This document shows positions 52,101-60,472 of a DNA stretch of 64,000 bases, piece after piece (positions within the stretch are counted from its first letter, which is position 1; every line of letters starts with the position of its first letter). The notes beneath the pieces were generated by a model, which was not told the origin of the DNA, made no database searches, and worked only from the letters and a program-made list of their open reading frames with translations. Made by a program: the position numbers and the translations under genes. The stretch spans positions 1,674,001-1,738,000 of the forward strand of contig NC_059486.1 in the NCBI RefSeq assembly GCF_018139145.2, read 5' to 3'. Origin of the DNA: Gymnogyps californianus (taxonomy: Eukaryota > Chordata > Aves > Accipitriformes > Cathartidae).

Positions 52101-54935
52101 TGCAGCGAGGGAGAATGGGCTATCTTGAATAATCAGGATTGAGTGTAGCTGGGCAACGTAAAATGGCTGGTTAGCAATGGAAAACTTCAAAATTTGGGAA
52201 ACTGTACAACCGGACTTCTCCTCCTTGCCAGTCCCCTCTGACATCTCAGAGTGCTGACACCTGGAATTCAGTCCTCGATGGACTGCGCAGCACTCTCCAC
52301 AGTGACTGACGGCCGGAGACAATTAGCTTTTAGGAAGCAAAGGGTTAGGTCGGGATGGGGGTTGTAGAATATTTATTTTAGAAATAAGAGCTAGAGATAG
52401 GAAACACGTGTTTTAAAAGCTGGTTTAACATTTCTGAAAGTGGCCTTCTGAATTCTAATGTATTATGAAGATGTCACCATTTCTAACCTCAAATCAAAAT
52501 GCATCTTTGGGTTTCCTTTGTCCCTTTTGCTTTTTTTTTCCCCTCCTAAAGCGTGGTAAGGCTTCAATTTAAATCCTTTTTGTGGTTTGCCTGTAACAGT
52601 GCGGCACTCTGGTCTTCTCCCCTATTTCGGGCACTCAGTGCTCACTGCTCCTAGAGAGGCAGTAGGAACAATCAGTGGATGTTACTGCTGAAAATTAGAT
52701 CCATGGGTCTGAAGTAACAAAGGCTTTTCTGGTATTATATTTATTTCTGTGACAGTAGAATGATGGATCTGAATTCCAATGGAATTTAAGCACATGCATA
52801 TATGCCTATAGCTCTTCTTTAATACATATATGTGTGTGGTAAGTTCTGCCTCTACTCCCCCAGGCCCTTTGCTGCTCTGTGTGTGCAGGGTGATTCATAA
52901 AGTTGGATGGATTTCTCCAAGTATTTCCCCCTGTATGAAACTGGGGCACAGCGATGAAGCTGGGGCTCCGTGGACAACCACTGACCAGTCATAGTGGTTT
53001 TAGAGCACAGCGCTTTCTGAGCATTAATGTTTCTGTCTGAGTTTGAGCTTTTGGTTTGAGGGTTTGTCTTTCTACAACAGATGCTCCTTGGCTGGTGAGC
53101 TAAAGCTTAGCAAAGTATCCTCCTTACTAATGCCTTGTGGCTCTGCCTGGATCCCCTCCTCCCAGAGGAAGCAGTTGTTTCCTTGGAGAAATTCCTTGTG
53201 AGGTTTCAGGTTTTTCCTGACCTGCTCCTTTTTTTAACTATTATTATTTTCAGTAACAACTTCATAGTGAACATTCCCCAGTGAAGAATGTGTGTTCGTT
53301 AATTGCCCACAGTAAATGTGTCATTAGCTGCTGGGTCTCTCTTTATTCAGAAAAAGAAGCAAGTCCATGAAATTTGTAGATTCTCATTTTTGAAAGATAA
53401 GATGCAAACCAAAAAGGATAAGCTGTTCACTGAAACATTTGTGGCTGTACTGTCTTTATTGCTGACTGTTTGTGTCTTAATTCTCAGGCCATTCACAATT
53501 CCTCGGGTCTTGAGACCTAAAGGACAGGAGGAAGGACAGGAGGAGGAGGAAGAGGATGAAGAGGAGGAGGAGGAAGTGGAAAAGGAAAGAACAAAGGTGA
53601 CATTTATTTTGTGGTTGGAGTGGCATTAAGATTTACCGTATGTCTTACTGCTTCACCTGCAGAGTGACGTGGAGCAGATTTCCTCTTTGGAGAGTGAATC
53701 TTTCAACAGCAGCATGGAGACTGAGCTGCTTTTCAGAGTGGCTACTTCTGTGGTCTGCTGGACTCTGAAATGTCCCCTGAGGACAGCTATCCACTGCTTC
53801 CTAAGCTAACCATACAGGAGCAATGACACTTACTCTGTGGAGAGGCTTAATCTCCTTTATTTCATAGCCAGACGATGCCAGCAGAACACTTTGAGGGTCA
53901 CTAACGCTCTGTTGTCATGGTTATACTGGAAATAGTGACGTTGATGGTGTTGCTGGCAGAGGTAGGATGTGGGTGGAAGTCTCAGTCAGGTTTTCTGCCA
54001 GGTTTTGTGTTTGGAGTCACTGACACCAATCCTGCTGGCTCAGCCAGAAGAGATAATGAACCATGGATTGACTCTGTTCCACGGTCCAACAGAATCACCT
54101 CCTGCTCTAGCCTTTTGCGTGATGCTGATGACTTTACTGACCTCTTTCCTTCCTTCCCATGGTAGGACCATTTTGTGCAGGACCCAGCTGTACTGCGGGA
54201 GAGAGCTGAAGCCAGGCGGCTGGCTTACCTTGCGAGGAAGGGGTAAGTAAGCATCTCCCTCTGCGGGGTGAAACCGTGGCTCTGCAGTTAGCAGGTGTTT
54301 TGCTGCTGACTGGAATTGTTGAGGGTGTACCTGTTCCCTAACATTCCTGTACGTCAGCGTCACTACCACGGTGGTGTTAGCTTCCTTGCCCAACTCTTAC
54401 TTCGCTGCTGGTTGTTCTGTCCCATCAAATGGGTCGGCACGTCCCTTTTATCATAAGCAGCAGAACCCTGTGCAAGATAGGATCTTGGAGAGCGCAGCTT
54501 CCCAGAGCTTGAACAGCTCCCACAGGGATTTCAGGACAATTTAATAGCTGGCTTTAGCTGATGGACTCAATGCGTAGAAGGATGCAGTCGTCGTGTGGCT
54601 AATGCTGGTACTCAGCTGTTGCAGAAGCCCTAGAGAGCTGGGGTGAGCTGAGGCTCAAGGCCTGACGGCTGAACTCCTCACACCCAGTTGTTTCTCGGGA
54701 TCAGCGTATTTTGTCCCCCAAGTGTGCAGTGTGCTGCTGGCGATGCCCTTTTTCTGTGTACTCCAGGCACAAGCACGACAGCTCTGCTGTTGTTGGGAAT
54801 GTGAAGGGCCATGGGCAGAACCGGGAAACAGTGCAGGAACGAAGGAAGAAGGAAGCAAACAAAAGCACAAGAGCTAACCATAATCGACGAGTCATGGCTG
54901 ACAGAAAGCGGAATAAAGGCATGATTCCTTCCTGA
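31089..54935 (+). CDS. ASCC2: ASCC2, activating signal cointegrator 1 complex subunit 2 (18 coding exons, one frameshift)
   Basis: The spliced product would be 753 residues if one missing base is allowed for; human ASCC2 is about the same length. The N-terminal start MPALPLDELQ and the C-terminal end KGMIPS match the family end to end. The N-terminal half (about residues 1-430) is the part known to bind the helicase ASCC3. A CUE ubiquitin-binding domain spans about residues 464-506, with LPDLG at 477-481 and the closing IL at 503-504. An acidic Glu-rich tract lies at about 650-668 and a basic C-terminal tail follows. ASCC2 recognises Lys63-linked ubiquitin in ALKBH3-ASCC alkylation repair and works with ASCC3 and TRIP4 in splitting collided ribosomes. 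All introns are GT-AG. Exon 47,868-47,986 is one base short, which puts a TAA at 47,971 in frame. Confidence 0.96.
31353..31382 (+). repeat. (CAAAAA)n A-rich simple repeat in ASCC2 intron
   Basis: A run of A with regularly spaced C (period 5-6), immediately after coding exon 1 and its intron start. Confidence 0.75.
32274..32432 (+). CDS. ASCC2: ASCC2 coding exon 2 (residues 28-80)
   Basis: 159 nt, phase 0 to 0, between CTGCAG|CAC and CAG|GTAATA. It includes the highly conserved LNWLLALPHDKFWCQ segment of the ASCC3-binding region. Confidence 0.95.
32775..32945 (+). CDS. ASCC2: ASCC2 coding exon 3 (residues 81-137)
   Basis: 171 nt, phase 0 to 0, acceptor GCAAG|GTA and donor AAG|GTAAAT. It encodes the conserved VIFDETLQKCLDSYL and HRSVFLTFLRMSTHKESK blocks. 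The exon itself starts with GTAATA, resembling a donor, directly after the acceptor. Confidence 0.95.
34699..34828 (+). CDS. ASCC2: ASCC2 coding exon 4 (residues 138-180)
   Basis: 130 nt, phase 0 to 1, acceptor TTTTGTAG|GAT after a long T-rich tract and donor ATTG|GTTAGT. It encodes FGEIIYNNFLFDIPKILDLC, strongly conserved in ASCC2. Confidence 0.95.
36790..36857 (+). CDS. ASCC2: ASCC2 coding exon 5 (residues 181-203)
   Basis: 68 nt, phase 1 to 0, acceptor TCTCAG|AAAAT and donor CAG|GTACTG. It encodes NIFTQQPSYFSDLDETLPTV. Confidence 0.95.
38549..38659 (+). CDS. ASCC2: ASCC2 coding exon 6 (residues 204-240)
   Basis: 111 nt, phase 0 to 0, acceptor GATTTAG|GTG and donor CAG|GTAGAA. It starts VFNSILRKCGLQ and then runs into a less conserved linker. 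Confidence 0.94.
39589..39701 (+). CDS. ASCC2: ASCC2 coding exon 7 (residues 241-277)
   Basis: 113 nt, phase 0 to 2, acceptor TCTCAG|GAG and donor ACAG|GTACAT. It encodes ELKDIVLYLCDTCTTLWAF and PLACQTFQKHEFCY, nearly invariant among vertebrates. Confidence 0.96.
41772..41846 (+). CDS. ASCC2: ASCC2 coding exon 8 (residues 278-302)
   Basis: 75 nt, phase 2 to 2, acceptor TCTACAG|ATT and donor ACAG|GTGAAA. It encodes LASFYELAIPELESAIKKR. Its length is a multiple of three, so skipping would keep the frame. Confidence 0.94.
42397..42504 (+). CDS. ASCC2: ASCC2 coding exon 9 (residues 303-338)
   Basis: 108 nt, phase 2 to 2, donor AGCAG|GTATTG. Only the acceptor CTGAAG|TGTTTT (AG at 42,395) gives the conserved frame with DLW and SHSRRK and then FHILINQVCLQPILES. 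A second AG at 42,406 (TTTTTGCAG) looks better by consensus but would shift the frame. Confidence 0.92.
44095..44163 (+). CDS. ASCC2: ASCC2 coding exon 10 (residues 339-361)
   Basis: 69 nt, phase 2 to 2, acceptor TCTGCAG|CTG and donor GGAG|GTGAGC. It encodes CENIQPFIEEFLQIFTSVLQ. Confidence 0.95.
44898..44972 (+). CDS. ASCC2: ASCC2 coding exon 11 (residues 362-386)
   Basis: 75 nt, phase 2 to 2, acceptor TTTTCAG|ATT. The donor ACCCT|GTATCC is weak, with no AG before GT and a poor +4 to +6. The boundary is fixed by the conserved SLLQQASS followed by DETRTAYILQ in the next exon. Confidence 0.92.
45229..45415 (+). CDS. ASCC2: ASCC2 coding exon 12 (residues 387-449)
   Basis: 187 nt, phase 2 to 0, acceptor CCTCAG|AGA and donor GAG|GTGAGT. 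It begins DETRTAYILQAVESAWEGVD and continues into a variable, Pro/Ala- and acid-rich linker before the CUE domain. Confidence 0.95.
46002..46216 (+). CDS. ASCC2: ASCC2 coding exon 13, CUE domain (residues 450-520)
   Basis: 215 nt, phase 0 to 2. After an Ala-rich lead-in it encodes the CUE domain: VELDSLISQVKDLLPDLG, then a helix ending VINNILED. The LPDLG and IL pairs are the ubiquitin-contacting elements of CUE domains. The acceptor is TATGTAG|TGT; an upstream CCAG at 45,970 is excluded because it brings a TAA in frame. The donor AAAG|GTTTGG is weak. Confidence 0.93.
47868..47986 (+). CDS. ASCC2: ASCC2 coding exon 14, one base short (residues about 521-560)
   Basis: The acceptor is TTTAACAG|ACA after a long T-tract and the donor is AAGTG|GTGAGT. 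The first part reads LKPDPTPLVTSRYN in the frame set by the previous exon. The second part reads QNDEFDVFSRDSVD in the frame required by the next exon. These two frames differ by one base: 119 nt are present where 120 are needed. The missing base falls in 47,914-47,919, where GTTTCC stands in place of a six-base valine-phenylalanine pair before CAG. As written, translation stops at TAA 47,971. Flanking phases are 2 and 2, so skipping this exon would restore the frame. Confidence 0.9.
51517..51741 (+). CDS. ASCC2: ASCC2 coding exon 15 (residues 561-635)
   Basis: 225 nt, phase 2 to 2, acceptor AGTGCAG|GAG and donor GGAG|GTAGGT. It encodes TRSLLNDKR, a Gln/Glu-rich stretch, then EDEYDDTYDGNQVGANDAD, which is almost identical across vertebrates. 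Confidence 0.95.
53488..53596 (+). CDS. ASCC2: ASCC2 coding exon 16, acidic tract (residues 636-672)
   Basis: 109 nt, phase 2 to 0, acceptor TTCTCAG|GCC and donor AAG|GTGACA. PFTIPRVLR is followed by a Glu/Asp-rich run encoded by an almost pure purine (GAG/GAA) tract at about 53,522-53,590. The length of this acidic run varies between species. Confidence 0.93.
54166..54242 (+). CDS. ASCC2: ASCC2 coding exon 17 (residues 673-697)
   Basis: 77 nt, phase 0 to 2, acceptor ATGGTAG|GAC and donor AGGG|GTAAGT after the glycine codon's first two bases. It encodes DHFVQDPAVLRERAEARR. Confidence 0.94.
54767..54935 (+). CDS. ASCC2: ASCC2 coding exon 18 and stop (residues 698-753)
   Basis: Acceptor ACTCCAG|GCA. 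The last 56 codons encode HDSSAV, then the conserved basic tail RRKKEANK, RANHNRR, MADRKR and KGMIPS. The TGA stop is at 54,933. Confidence 0.96.
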
Positions 54936-55525
54936 AAGACTCTTAGCCCAGGTGTTGCATCATCCCCAGTCCTCTGCATAGGAGGAGGCGGTTGTGCTCC
55001 GTTCCCTTGGCACTCCCTTCACTCAGGGGACTGGATGTCGTGGTTCAATACCTGGCACTTCAGCTCATGCGGAATTGCACGCCCTGTGGGAGGGCTGCCC
55101 GTTCCCGGAAAGCCACTGCGCTGCAGGCAGACCCCGACTGCTCAGACGCGTGTATGACGGTGGGCTGCGCCGCGATGCATCAGACAGGCTGCACCAGCCG
55201 TTCATTTCCTTTTGTACTATTTATAATTCTGAGAATTTTATTTTCATACTGGCTCCTTGCGCTCTCTCCGCAACTCAAGCGGGCTTCCAGGCCGCGCAGC
55301 GGGCAGCTCTGAGAGCAAGGCTTCCCTGGAACAGCCTTCAAAGCTTTCTACTCCACTGAAATGCCTTATCCTGAAGTACAACTTGAAGGTTGATAGGAAA
55401 ACGCTCAGGCTATTCCCGTTGCCGACAGACACACAGGAGTTCAGGCGAATAAGACCTTGTCATAAATTTCTGTCCCTTGAGTGTGTGAAAACAGAATGTG
55501 CAAATAAATGATTTAAATCTTTTAC
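54936..55525 (+). other. ASCC2: ASCC2 3' untranslated region
   Basis: About 590 nt run from the stop to just past AATAAA at 55,503-55,508. A GU-rich element (CTTGGTGTTTT) follows near 55,525, as expected for a cleavage site. Another AATAAA at 57,020 could serve a longer form. Confidence 0.75.
55503..55508 (+). terminator. ASCC2: ASCC2 poly(A) signal AATAAA
   Basis: A canonical hexamer 568 nt after the stop codon, followed within 25 nt by a GU-rich stretch. Confidence 0.75.
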
Positions 55526-58064
55526 TTGGTGTTTTAGGCTCTTACAAACCGTATTGATCTTTAACTTGGAGGAACCTCAACAAGCCTTTTAATGTGCTGT
55601 ATCTGCAGGCAGTGAAATTCAGTTGCTGTTTTGTGTTGGTTTAGTGTAATGAGATCTAGCCACAGCCACTGAGACTAAAGATACTTGAAAATCAGGATCA
55701 AGGCATCCTGAGAGAGATGACAGTAGTATGGAAATCAGAGTTGAAGGCAGCAGGGTCAGAGTCCCTGGGGAGCTGCCTCCTCAATAACCACTTGTCACAC
55801 TCTGTGAAGCAGAACTGCCTGGATCAGCATGTTTGCTGGAGCTAAGAGTCAACAGCAGTTTCTAGTTGCCAGAAGGACTTCTCCTGAGGACTGTCTTTTG
55901 TTATGGAGTTGTTCCCTAGGCAAGGAGACACACAAATTATCGAGTTTACTTTGTAACCTGTTTTTGTAAGGTGCTCAAATGCCATGGCAATGGCTGCCAC
56001 ACCGTGCCTAGGCAAGCCTGGAGTATCTGCCGGCAGCTGGTGATAAAACTGTTCCGGTCGCTGTTGTCACGGAGCGTTAGCATGGTTTTGGAGTGCCGTC
56101 CCCATCGTGGAGATGAACTTTCAGGTAAACAATTAGGCTTTGCTTGGTTAATCTGCTCCGAGTGCCATCTCCCCGCCACCACACCGTGTTTTTTCTAGTA
56201 CTGGAAGGTGCCTGTGGCTGTCATCCGCACGCTGAGAAAATCAGCAGTGGGTTATGTAGTGTTCGAGCTACTGTTCCAGGGTAAACCTAGTGCTGCCTTC
56301 CCACTTCCGAGCGCCGCAGAAGGAGCGCGTTGGTAATAAGCCCTGTAGGCACGTACCCTGCTGCCTAGCTTTACGCAGAGGGCGGGGAGTACGGGGCTGT
56401 GCCATTAGTGCTGCTGCCACGCGCTGTTGTGCTGGGGCTGTTTTCAGAAAGTGTAGAAATGGCTGTCGCCGTTGGGCAAAGAAGATGAAGTCCTGAGTGC
56501 TCTGAGGGCAAGGTTTTTTCTTTGTGTATCAGTACTGTCATACCCCCTCATGACAAGGCGTAGGAAAAGGGGAATTACATTTACCAACTTCCCCAAATCC
56601 GCCATCAAGGGGAATCACCTGCTAGGATAACTAACTCTCTCCTCTTCCATAGCTACTGTTCTCGGGACTAACAGCTTTATTTACTCTGTGTCAGTCTGCT
56701 ACAATGCTCTCCCCCTGCTTCCTAATACTGTATTCATCTTTAGTTCTTCCTTCTAAGAAGCTGCAAATCTCTGTCGCCTGCTCAGCATAGCGTGAAGCTA
56801 TATCAGCACTGCAGACAGCGCTGGGAGTAAAGCAGGCAGTCTTACACTGTACGAGATTATCCCAAGAAAGCTTAAACCGTTCCTCTTAAGCATCTCTATA
56901 AAAGCACAGCTGGGACTGTGAAAGCTGTAGTTGTTTTTTGCTCAAAAAACACAAGCACAATGTTTTCCAGTCCTCTTTGTGTTCTTAACGTTTTACTCCT
57001 GACGCCTATTTGCAAACCCAATAAAGCTGCTTTCATTGGCACTGGCTCTAATTTGCTCTGCCTCATCCATTGCTAGAATTCCTCCTTATTAGTGAAAATA
57101 TAGTGAGGAGGGAGAGATGTGGCTTCTGGGCTGGTATAGAGGGAAAGTGGGAAAAGCAGGAGTCACTCAGCCAGATCTTCCTACAGCCACCTCAGAGCCC
57201 AGAGTAATTAACTAACTGAATCATTACCCCAAGCAGTACCTGACTAGCCCTTCCCTGTGAAGATGGCTTTGAAATGGCCAGCGAGAACAAGGCTGGACTC
57301 TTCAGAGAAGTTGCTGAGAAGAGAATTACTCCTTCCCCTCTGACAGTCAGCTGCTGGAGCCGCACACCCAGCCGGAGGGGTGAACGCTCCTTGCAGAGCT
57401 AAAAGCAATTCCTCTCCCTTCTCGGCAGCTCCCCTTTGATCGGAGGGGATGGAGGCAGGCTTATAGCGTGCTACACAAGCCCGACAAGACAGTTCTGCCC
57501 CTCAAGCCACTTGAAGAGCCAGAAGGCACAGAAATAGCTAGGAAAGAGATCTACAGCCCATTTCAATAGGTTTTGGACAAGCTAAAAGTTCCACCCCACC
57601 CGCATTTTCAGCCCCGCAGACTGACGGGCACGCACCAGCGCTCGCTCAGAGGCTCAAAGGGCCAGCGGCGAGGCAGGTTTCTCACCAGTTAAGGCAGGGG
57701 TGGCAGCAGCATCTGCTGCAGCTGTGGAAGGATGACAGGCCAGGGAGTGGCCCAGTCCTGCATTAAAGATGTACATGATTTACAAAAGAGCATGTAAATG
57801 ATTGACTTTTCTTTGAACAAGACTAGAAGCAAGCAGACAGCTCCTTACCCCTCTCAGAGTTCTCATCAGGCAGAAGCCAGGGGTAGCGGCAGTACACCAC
57901 AGCTGTATAAACGCTTTCAAGTCTTTCAAACCATTTTTAGGACGTCATGATTTCTTACAGTGTCTTGAAACTAAGGAGTAGGGCCATGTTTAAGCATTCT
58001 CCGTCTCCTAATAAGGAGAAGTTAGAAGCAGGCCAAAGGATAAGTCAGGTGAACACACAGGCAT
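55526..58064. other. Tail-to-tail spacer between ASCC2 and UQCR10
   Basis: About 2.5 kb separate the ASCC2 poly(A) site (plus strand) and the UQCR10 poly(A) site (minus strand). No conserved coding sequence is seen. A TATAAAAG at 56,897 and an AATAAA at 57,020 stand 120 bp apart on the plus strand; the hexamer may be a distal ASCC2 poly(A) signal. Confidence 0.6.
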
Positions 58065-58287
58065 GAGACATGGACCAAGAATTTATTATTTTAACACAGC
58101 AAGTTTGAGTACAGCAGCAGAACTCCTTGAGTCCGTCTTGGTTTACACCATATCAGGCTGATATGATCTGGCTCGGAGTTGTTCAATCAGGAATCCATTT
58201 CCGTTTTGATACAACCAGTTTCAGGAGGCCGAATCCTTCTCTGCAGTGTCTTTTGCCACCCCAGGCTGGATCCTGCTGCTGAGCGTT
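58065..58287 (-). other. UQCR10: UQCR10 3' untranslated region
   Basis: About 220 nt on the minus strand between the stop codon at 58,288 and the region just past the AATAAA. The exact cleavage site is not known. Confidence 0.6.
58082..58087 (-). terminator. UQCR10: UQCR10 poly(A) signal AATAAA (minus strand)
   Basis: The plus strand reads TTTATT, so the minus strand reads AATAAA, about 200 nt after the UQCR10 stop codon. This implies a short 3' untranslated region. Confidence 0.7.
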
Positions 58288-58335
58288 TCAATCTTCACTT
58301 CTCTCATACTTGTGCTTGATGTGTTTCCACAGTTT
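58288..58335 (-). CDS. UQCR10: UQCR10 coding exon 2 (residues 48-62)
   Basis: Minus strand, acceptor GCATACAG|AAACTG. It encodes KLWKHIKHKYERSED and a TGA stop. KLWKHIKHKYE is near-invariant in the family. Confidence 0.95.
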   Translation of the reverse strand, partial: KLWKHIKHKYERSED

Positions 58336-60309
58336 CTGTATGCAAAACAAACAAACAAAAAAACCCCAAACTGTAATCTTGGCCAGCTTTTCAGTGGTCC
58401 TGGGATAAAGTTGCACTTTAAAATGCAAGTTATCGCGAAACCTACGTCCGTAACAGGCAACGGCAAGAGGGGAAAGAAGAGTTTGTACGAAAACACATCC
58501 CCAAGTAGCACCAGGGTACACGACAGCGGGGGTACCGTCATCCTGCGCTTCCCTGCTATGCGGGGGCACAGCCTGCTCCGCAACAGCAACAGTCCCACAC
58601 AAAGGTTTCGAGAGGAGCAGCTAGACGGCAGCTGAGAGCCGGGAGCCCACGCTCGTCCTGCCGTGGAGGAGGCGGCAGATGGAGTCCTGTACCTGGGCCC
58701 CTGGCTTTTAAACTAGAGGGGGAGGAAGCTGCTGACATCCCACGTCCCCTGTTCTACTCTGCAAGCCGGAGGGTACTACAGCATTCCAGTCACATCGCCT
58801 CGGCTTCCCACTCAGAGTGGAGAAGGCATTTCTGCTCCCGGAGATACAGGATGCAGAAAAGAATCCTGTTCCAGGCGCTGAAATCTGCTGGCGCAGTCGG
58901 GACTGAGGGAAGCGCTGCGCAAGGGCAAGGCGCGTGCCGCGCTTTGCTGTTTGTCGTAGACAATGCTTTAGATTTTCAAAAAAAGTGAACTGCCTCGATA
59001 ATTTCATTTTACAAGCCTGCTTGAGAAAACATTAGCCCACAGAAAACTAATGCTACAATTTAAAAAAAGGAGTTGAGTGCAAAGCCGAAGTTCAGATGTG
59101 ATTTTATGTTAGCTTTTAACAAATGACTGTTGCTAAAAAGGAGGAGACAGGAACCCTGGTCTTGCTCTTACTGTATTTCCTCAGCTCACCAAACCCCTGG
59201 TGAGTTACTCCAGGGCGGTGAAGCTGTCACTTTCTGCGGTACCAGTTTTCAGCTGGTTTCATGCCCTGGTTCAGGAGGCCGAAGAGCAGACGTCGCACTG
59301 TCGGGGAAGGCGCAGGGCAGCTCTTTTCAGCATCAGAGCCAGTAAGATGACCTGGCTATCCTGGGAAACCGCGCCCTGCGTGCTCCGAGAGACCCGAGGC
59401 ACATCAGCGCTGCAGGACAGGGAAGAGGACCACTGAGCTGCAGGTGGGAATGTGCAACACACTTAAGCTATTCTTGTACTTGGTGCAAGAGAGAAGTAAC
59501 AGCACCTCCTGCCTTTTCTTAGGGCACGCCTTGCATCACCTCATCCTGTCCCGGAAGCCGTTATACGTCCTGTCCATGTGACTCAGTGTCCAGGCAGTTA
59601 TTATCCCATCACAGCTCTACTTGGAAATATAGGGATGACTTGACCCATCACATCTAACGTTATGCCCGAGACAGCAGACTCCGCTGTCCCGTACAGCACT
59701 GCATGTCCCGGCCATGACTGGATGGCACGGCATGTTCACCAGCCCTTGTCCCCTCTCTCTGCTAAGGCCAGATCGTGAAAGGCGGAGGGCTACAGACCTA
59801 CGGAGCGCGAAGCAAGCTCAATCCATTTGAACCTTCCTGCATCCCACCGCCTTTGACACCTTTTCTCCAGCGGCTCCGCAGCCGGAGAAGCCCAAGAACA
59901 CACCGAAGCCCTGACTACCAAGCGCCACGGCACCAGCCAAACCTCCACACACCGCGGCCTTAGCGCTCGGGGCCTCCTCGGGGAAACCAAGGTCGCAATT
60001 CAGCCGAGGGAACGCCTGCCGCAGGCCGAGGGGCCGAGCCGCGGGCCCGGGAAGGCAGGGGCAGCCCGAGGTGCGGGCCCCGGGGCAGGGCCCAGGCGGG
60101 ACCGGCCTGACCTTCAGGGCCCAGGCCTGTGCCGGGCGGGCCCGCGGTGCGGTACCGCCCTTCCTTACCCCCTCGTTGAGGTGCTCGAAGATGGCGTCGG
60201 CGCCCTGGTCGAAGGCGCGCTCGAAGAGGACGGCGCCCAGGACGATGGTGAGGGCGAAGGTGGAGGTGCGGCGGAACAGCGAGCTGTACGCCCGCTGCAG
60301 CAGCGCCAT
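58288..60309 (-). CDS. UQCR10: UQCR10, cytochrome b-c1 complex subunit 9 (two coding exons)
   Basis: Two exons join in phase 0 to encode 62 residues; the human protein is 63. Exon 1 carries SLFRRTSTFALTIVLGAVLF, with a single transmembrane helix at about residues 17-32, followed by the family signature ERAFDQGADAIFEHLNEG. Exon 2 gives KLWKHIKHKYERSED. UQCR10 is the smallest of the nuclear-encoded membrane-spanning subunits of ubiquinol-cytochrome c reductase (complex III) in the mitochondrial inner membrane. There it packs near cytochrome c1 and the Rieske protein. The intron (58,336-60,168) is GT-AG. The gene is intact. Its start codon lies about 15 nt from an NRF1 site in a promoter shared with the plus-strand transcript to the right. 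Confidence 0.96.
60169..60309 (-). CDS. UQCR10: UQCR10 coding exon 1 (residues 1-47)
   Basis: Minus strand, from ATG at 60,309 (context CAAGATGGCGC, overlapping a YY1-type motif) to GAGGGG|GTAAGG. 141 nt, phase 0 at the end. Confidence 0.95.
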
Positions 60310-60324
60310 CTTGCCCGCGCGCTC

Positions 60325-60335
60325 TGCGCATGCGC
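60325..60335. promoter_or_regulatory. NRF1 site TGCGCATGCGC
   Basis: An exact match to the palindromic NRF1 consensus, 16 bp upstream of the UQCR10 ATG on the minus strand. It probably lies at or just inside the transcription start. Confidence 0.8.
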
Positions 60336-60344
60336 CGCCCGACA

Positions 60345-60472
60345 GTGGCGGGCGGCGTGGCGCGCAGCCTTCTGGGGGATGTAGGCGCCGAACCCGCCGC
60401 TAGGCCTTCTGGGGGATGTAGGCGCCGGTCCCGGTAGGCGCCGCGCGGCCTAGGCCCGAGGCCTGGCGGGAG
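60345..60472 (+). other. ZMAT5: Probable noncoding exon 1 of ZMAT5
   Basis: The plus strand has a near-perfect splice donor GGGAG|GTGAGT at 60,473, just downstream of the shared promoter. No open frame with a credible start precedes it, so the exon is probably untranslated; its 5' boundary is approximate. The gene name comes from order alone: in human, UQCR10 has a divergent neighbour ZMAT5, a CCCH/U1-type zinc finger protein of the minor (U11/U12) spliceosome. The conserved ZMAT5 N-terminus with its U1-like zinc finger was not found in the rest of the window. Confidence 0.6.
60367..60427 (-). repeat. Two copies of a 24-bp ZNF143/THAP11-like unit, 37-bp period
   Basis: The same 24 bases occur at 60,367-60,390 and 60,404-60,427. 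The last ten bases (GTAGGCGCCG) recur once more at 60,434-60,443. The core CCTTCTGGGGGATGTAG is the reverse of the ACTACAnnTCCCAGnAGGC promoter motif, with one mismatch in the CCC block and one at the end. Confidence 0.8.

Noticed and set aside
56960..57076. 38-codon hydrophobic micro-ORF as a secreted peptide gene
   Set aside because: A poly(A) hexamer lies inside the frame, there is no conservation evidence, and the frame is short enough to be chance.
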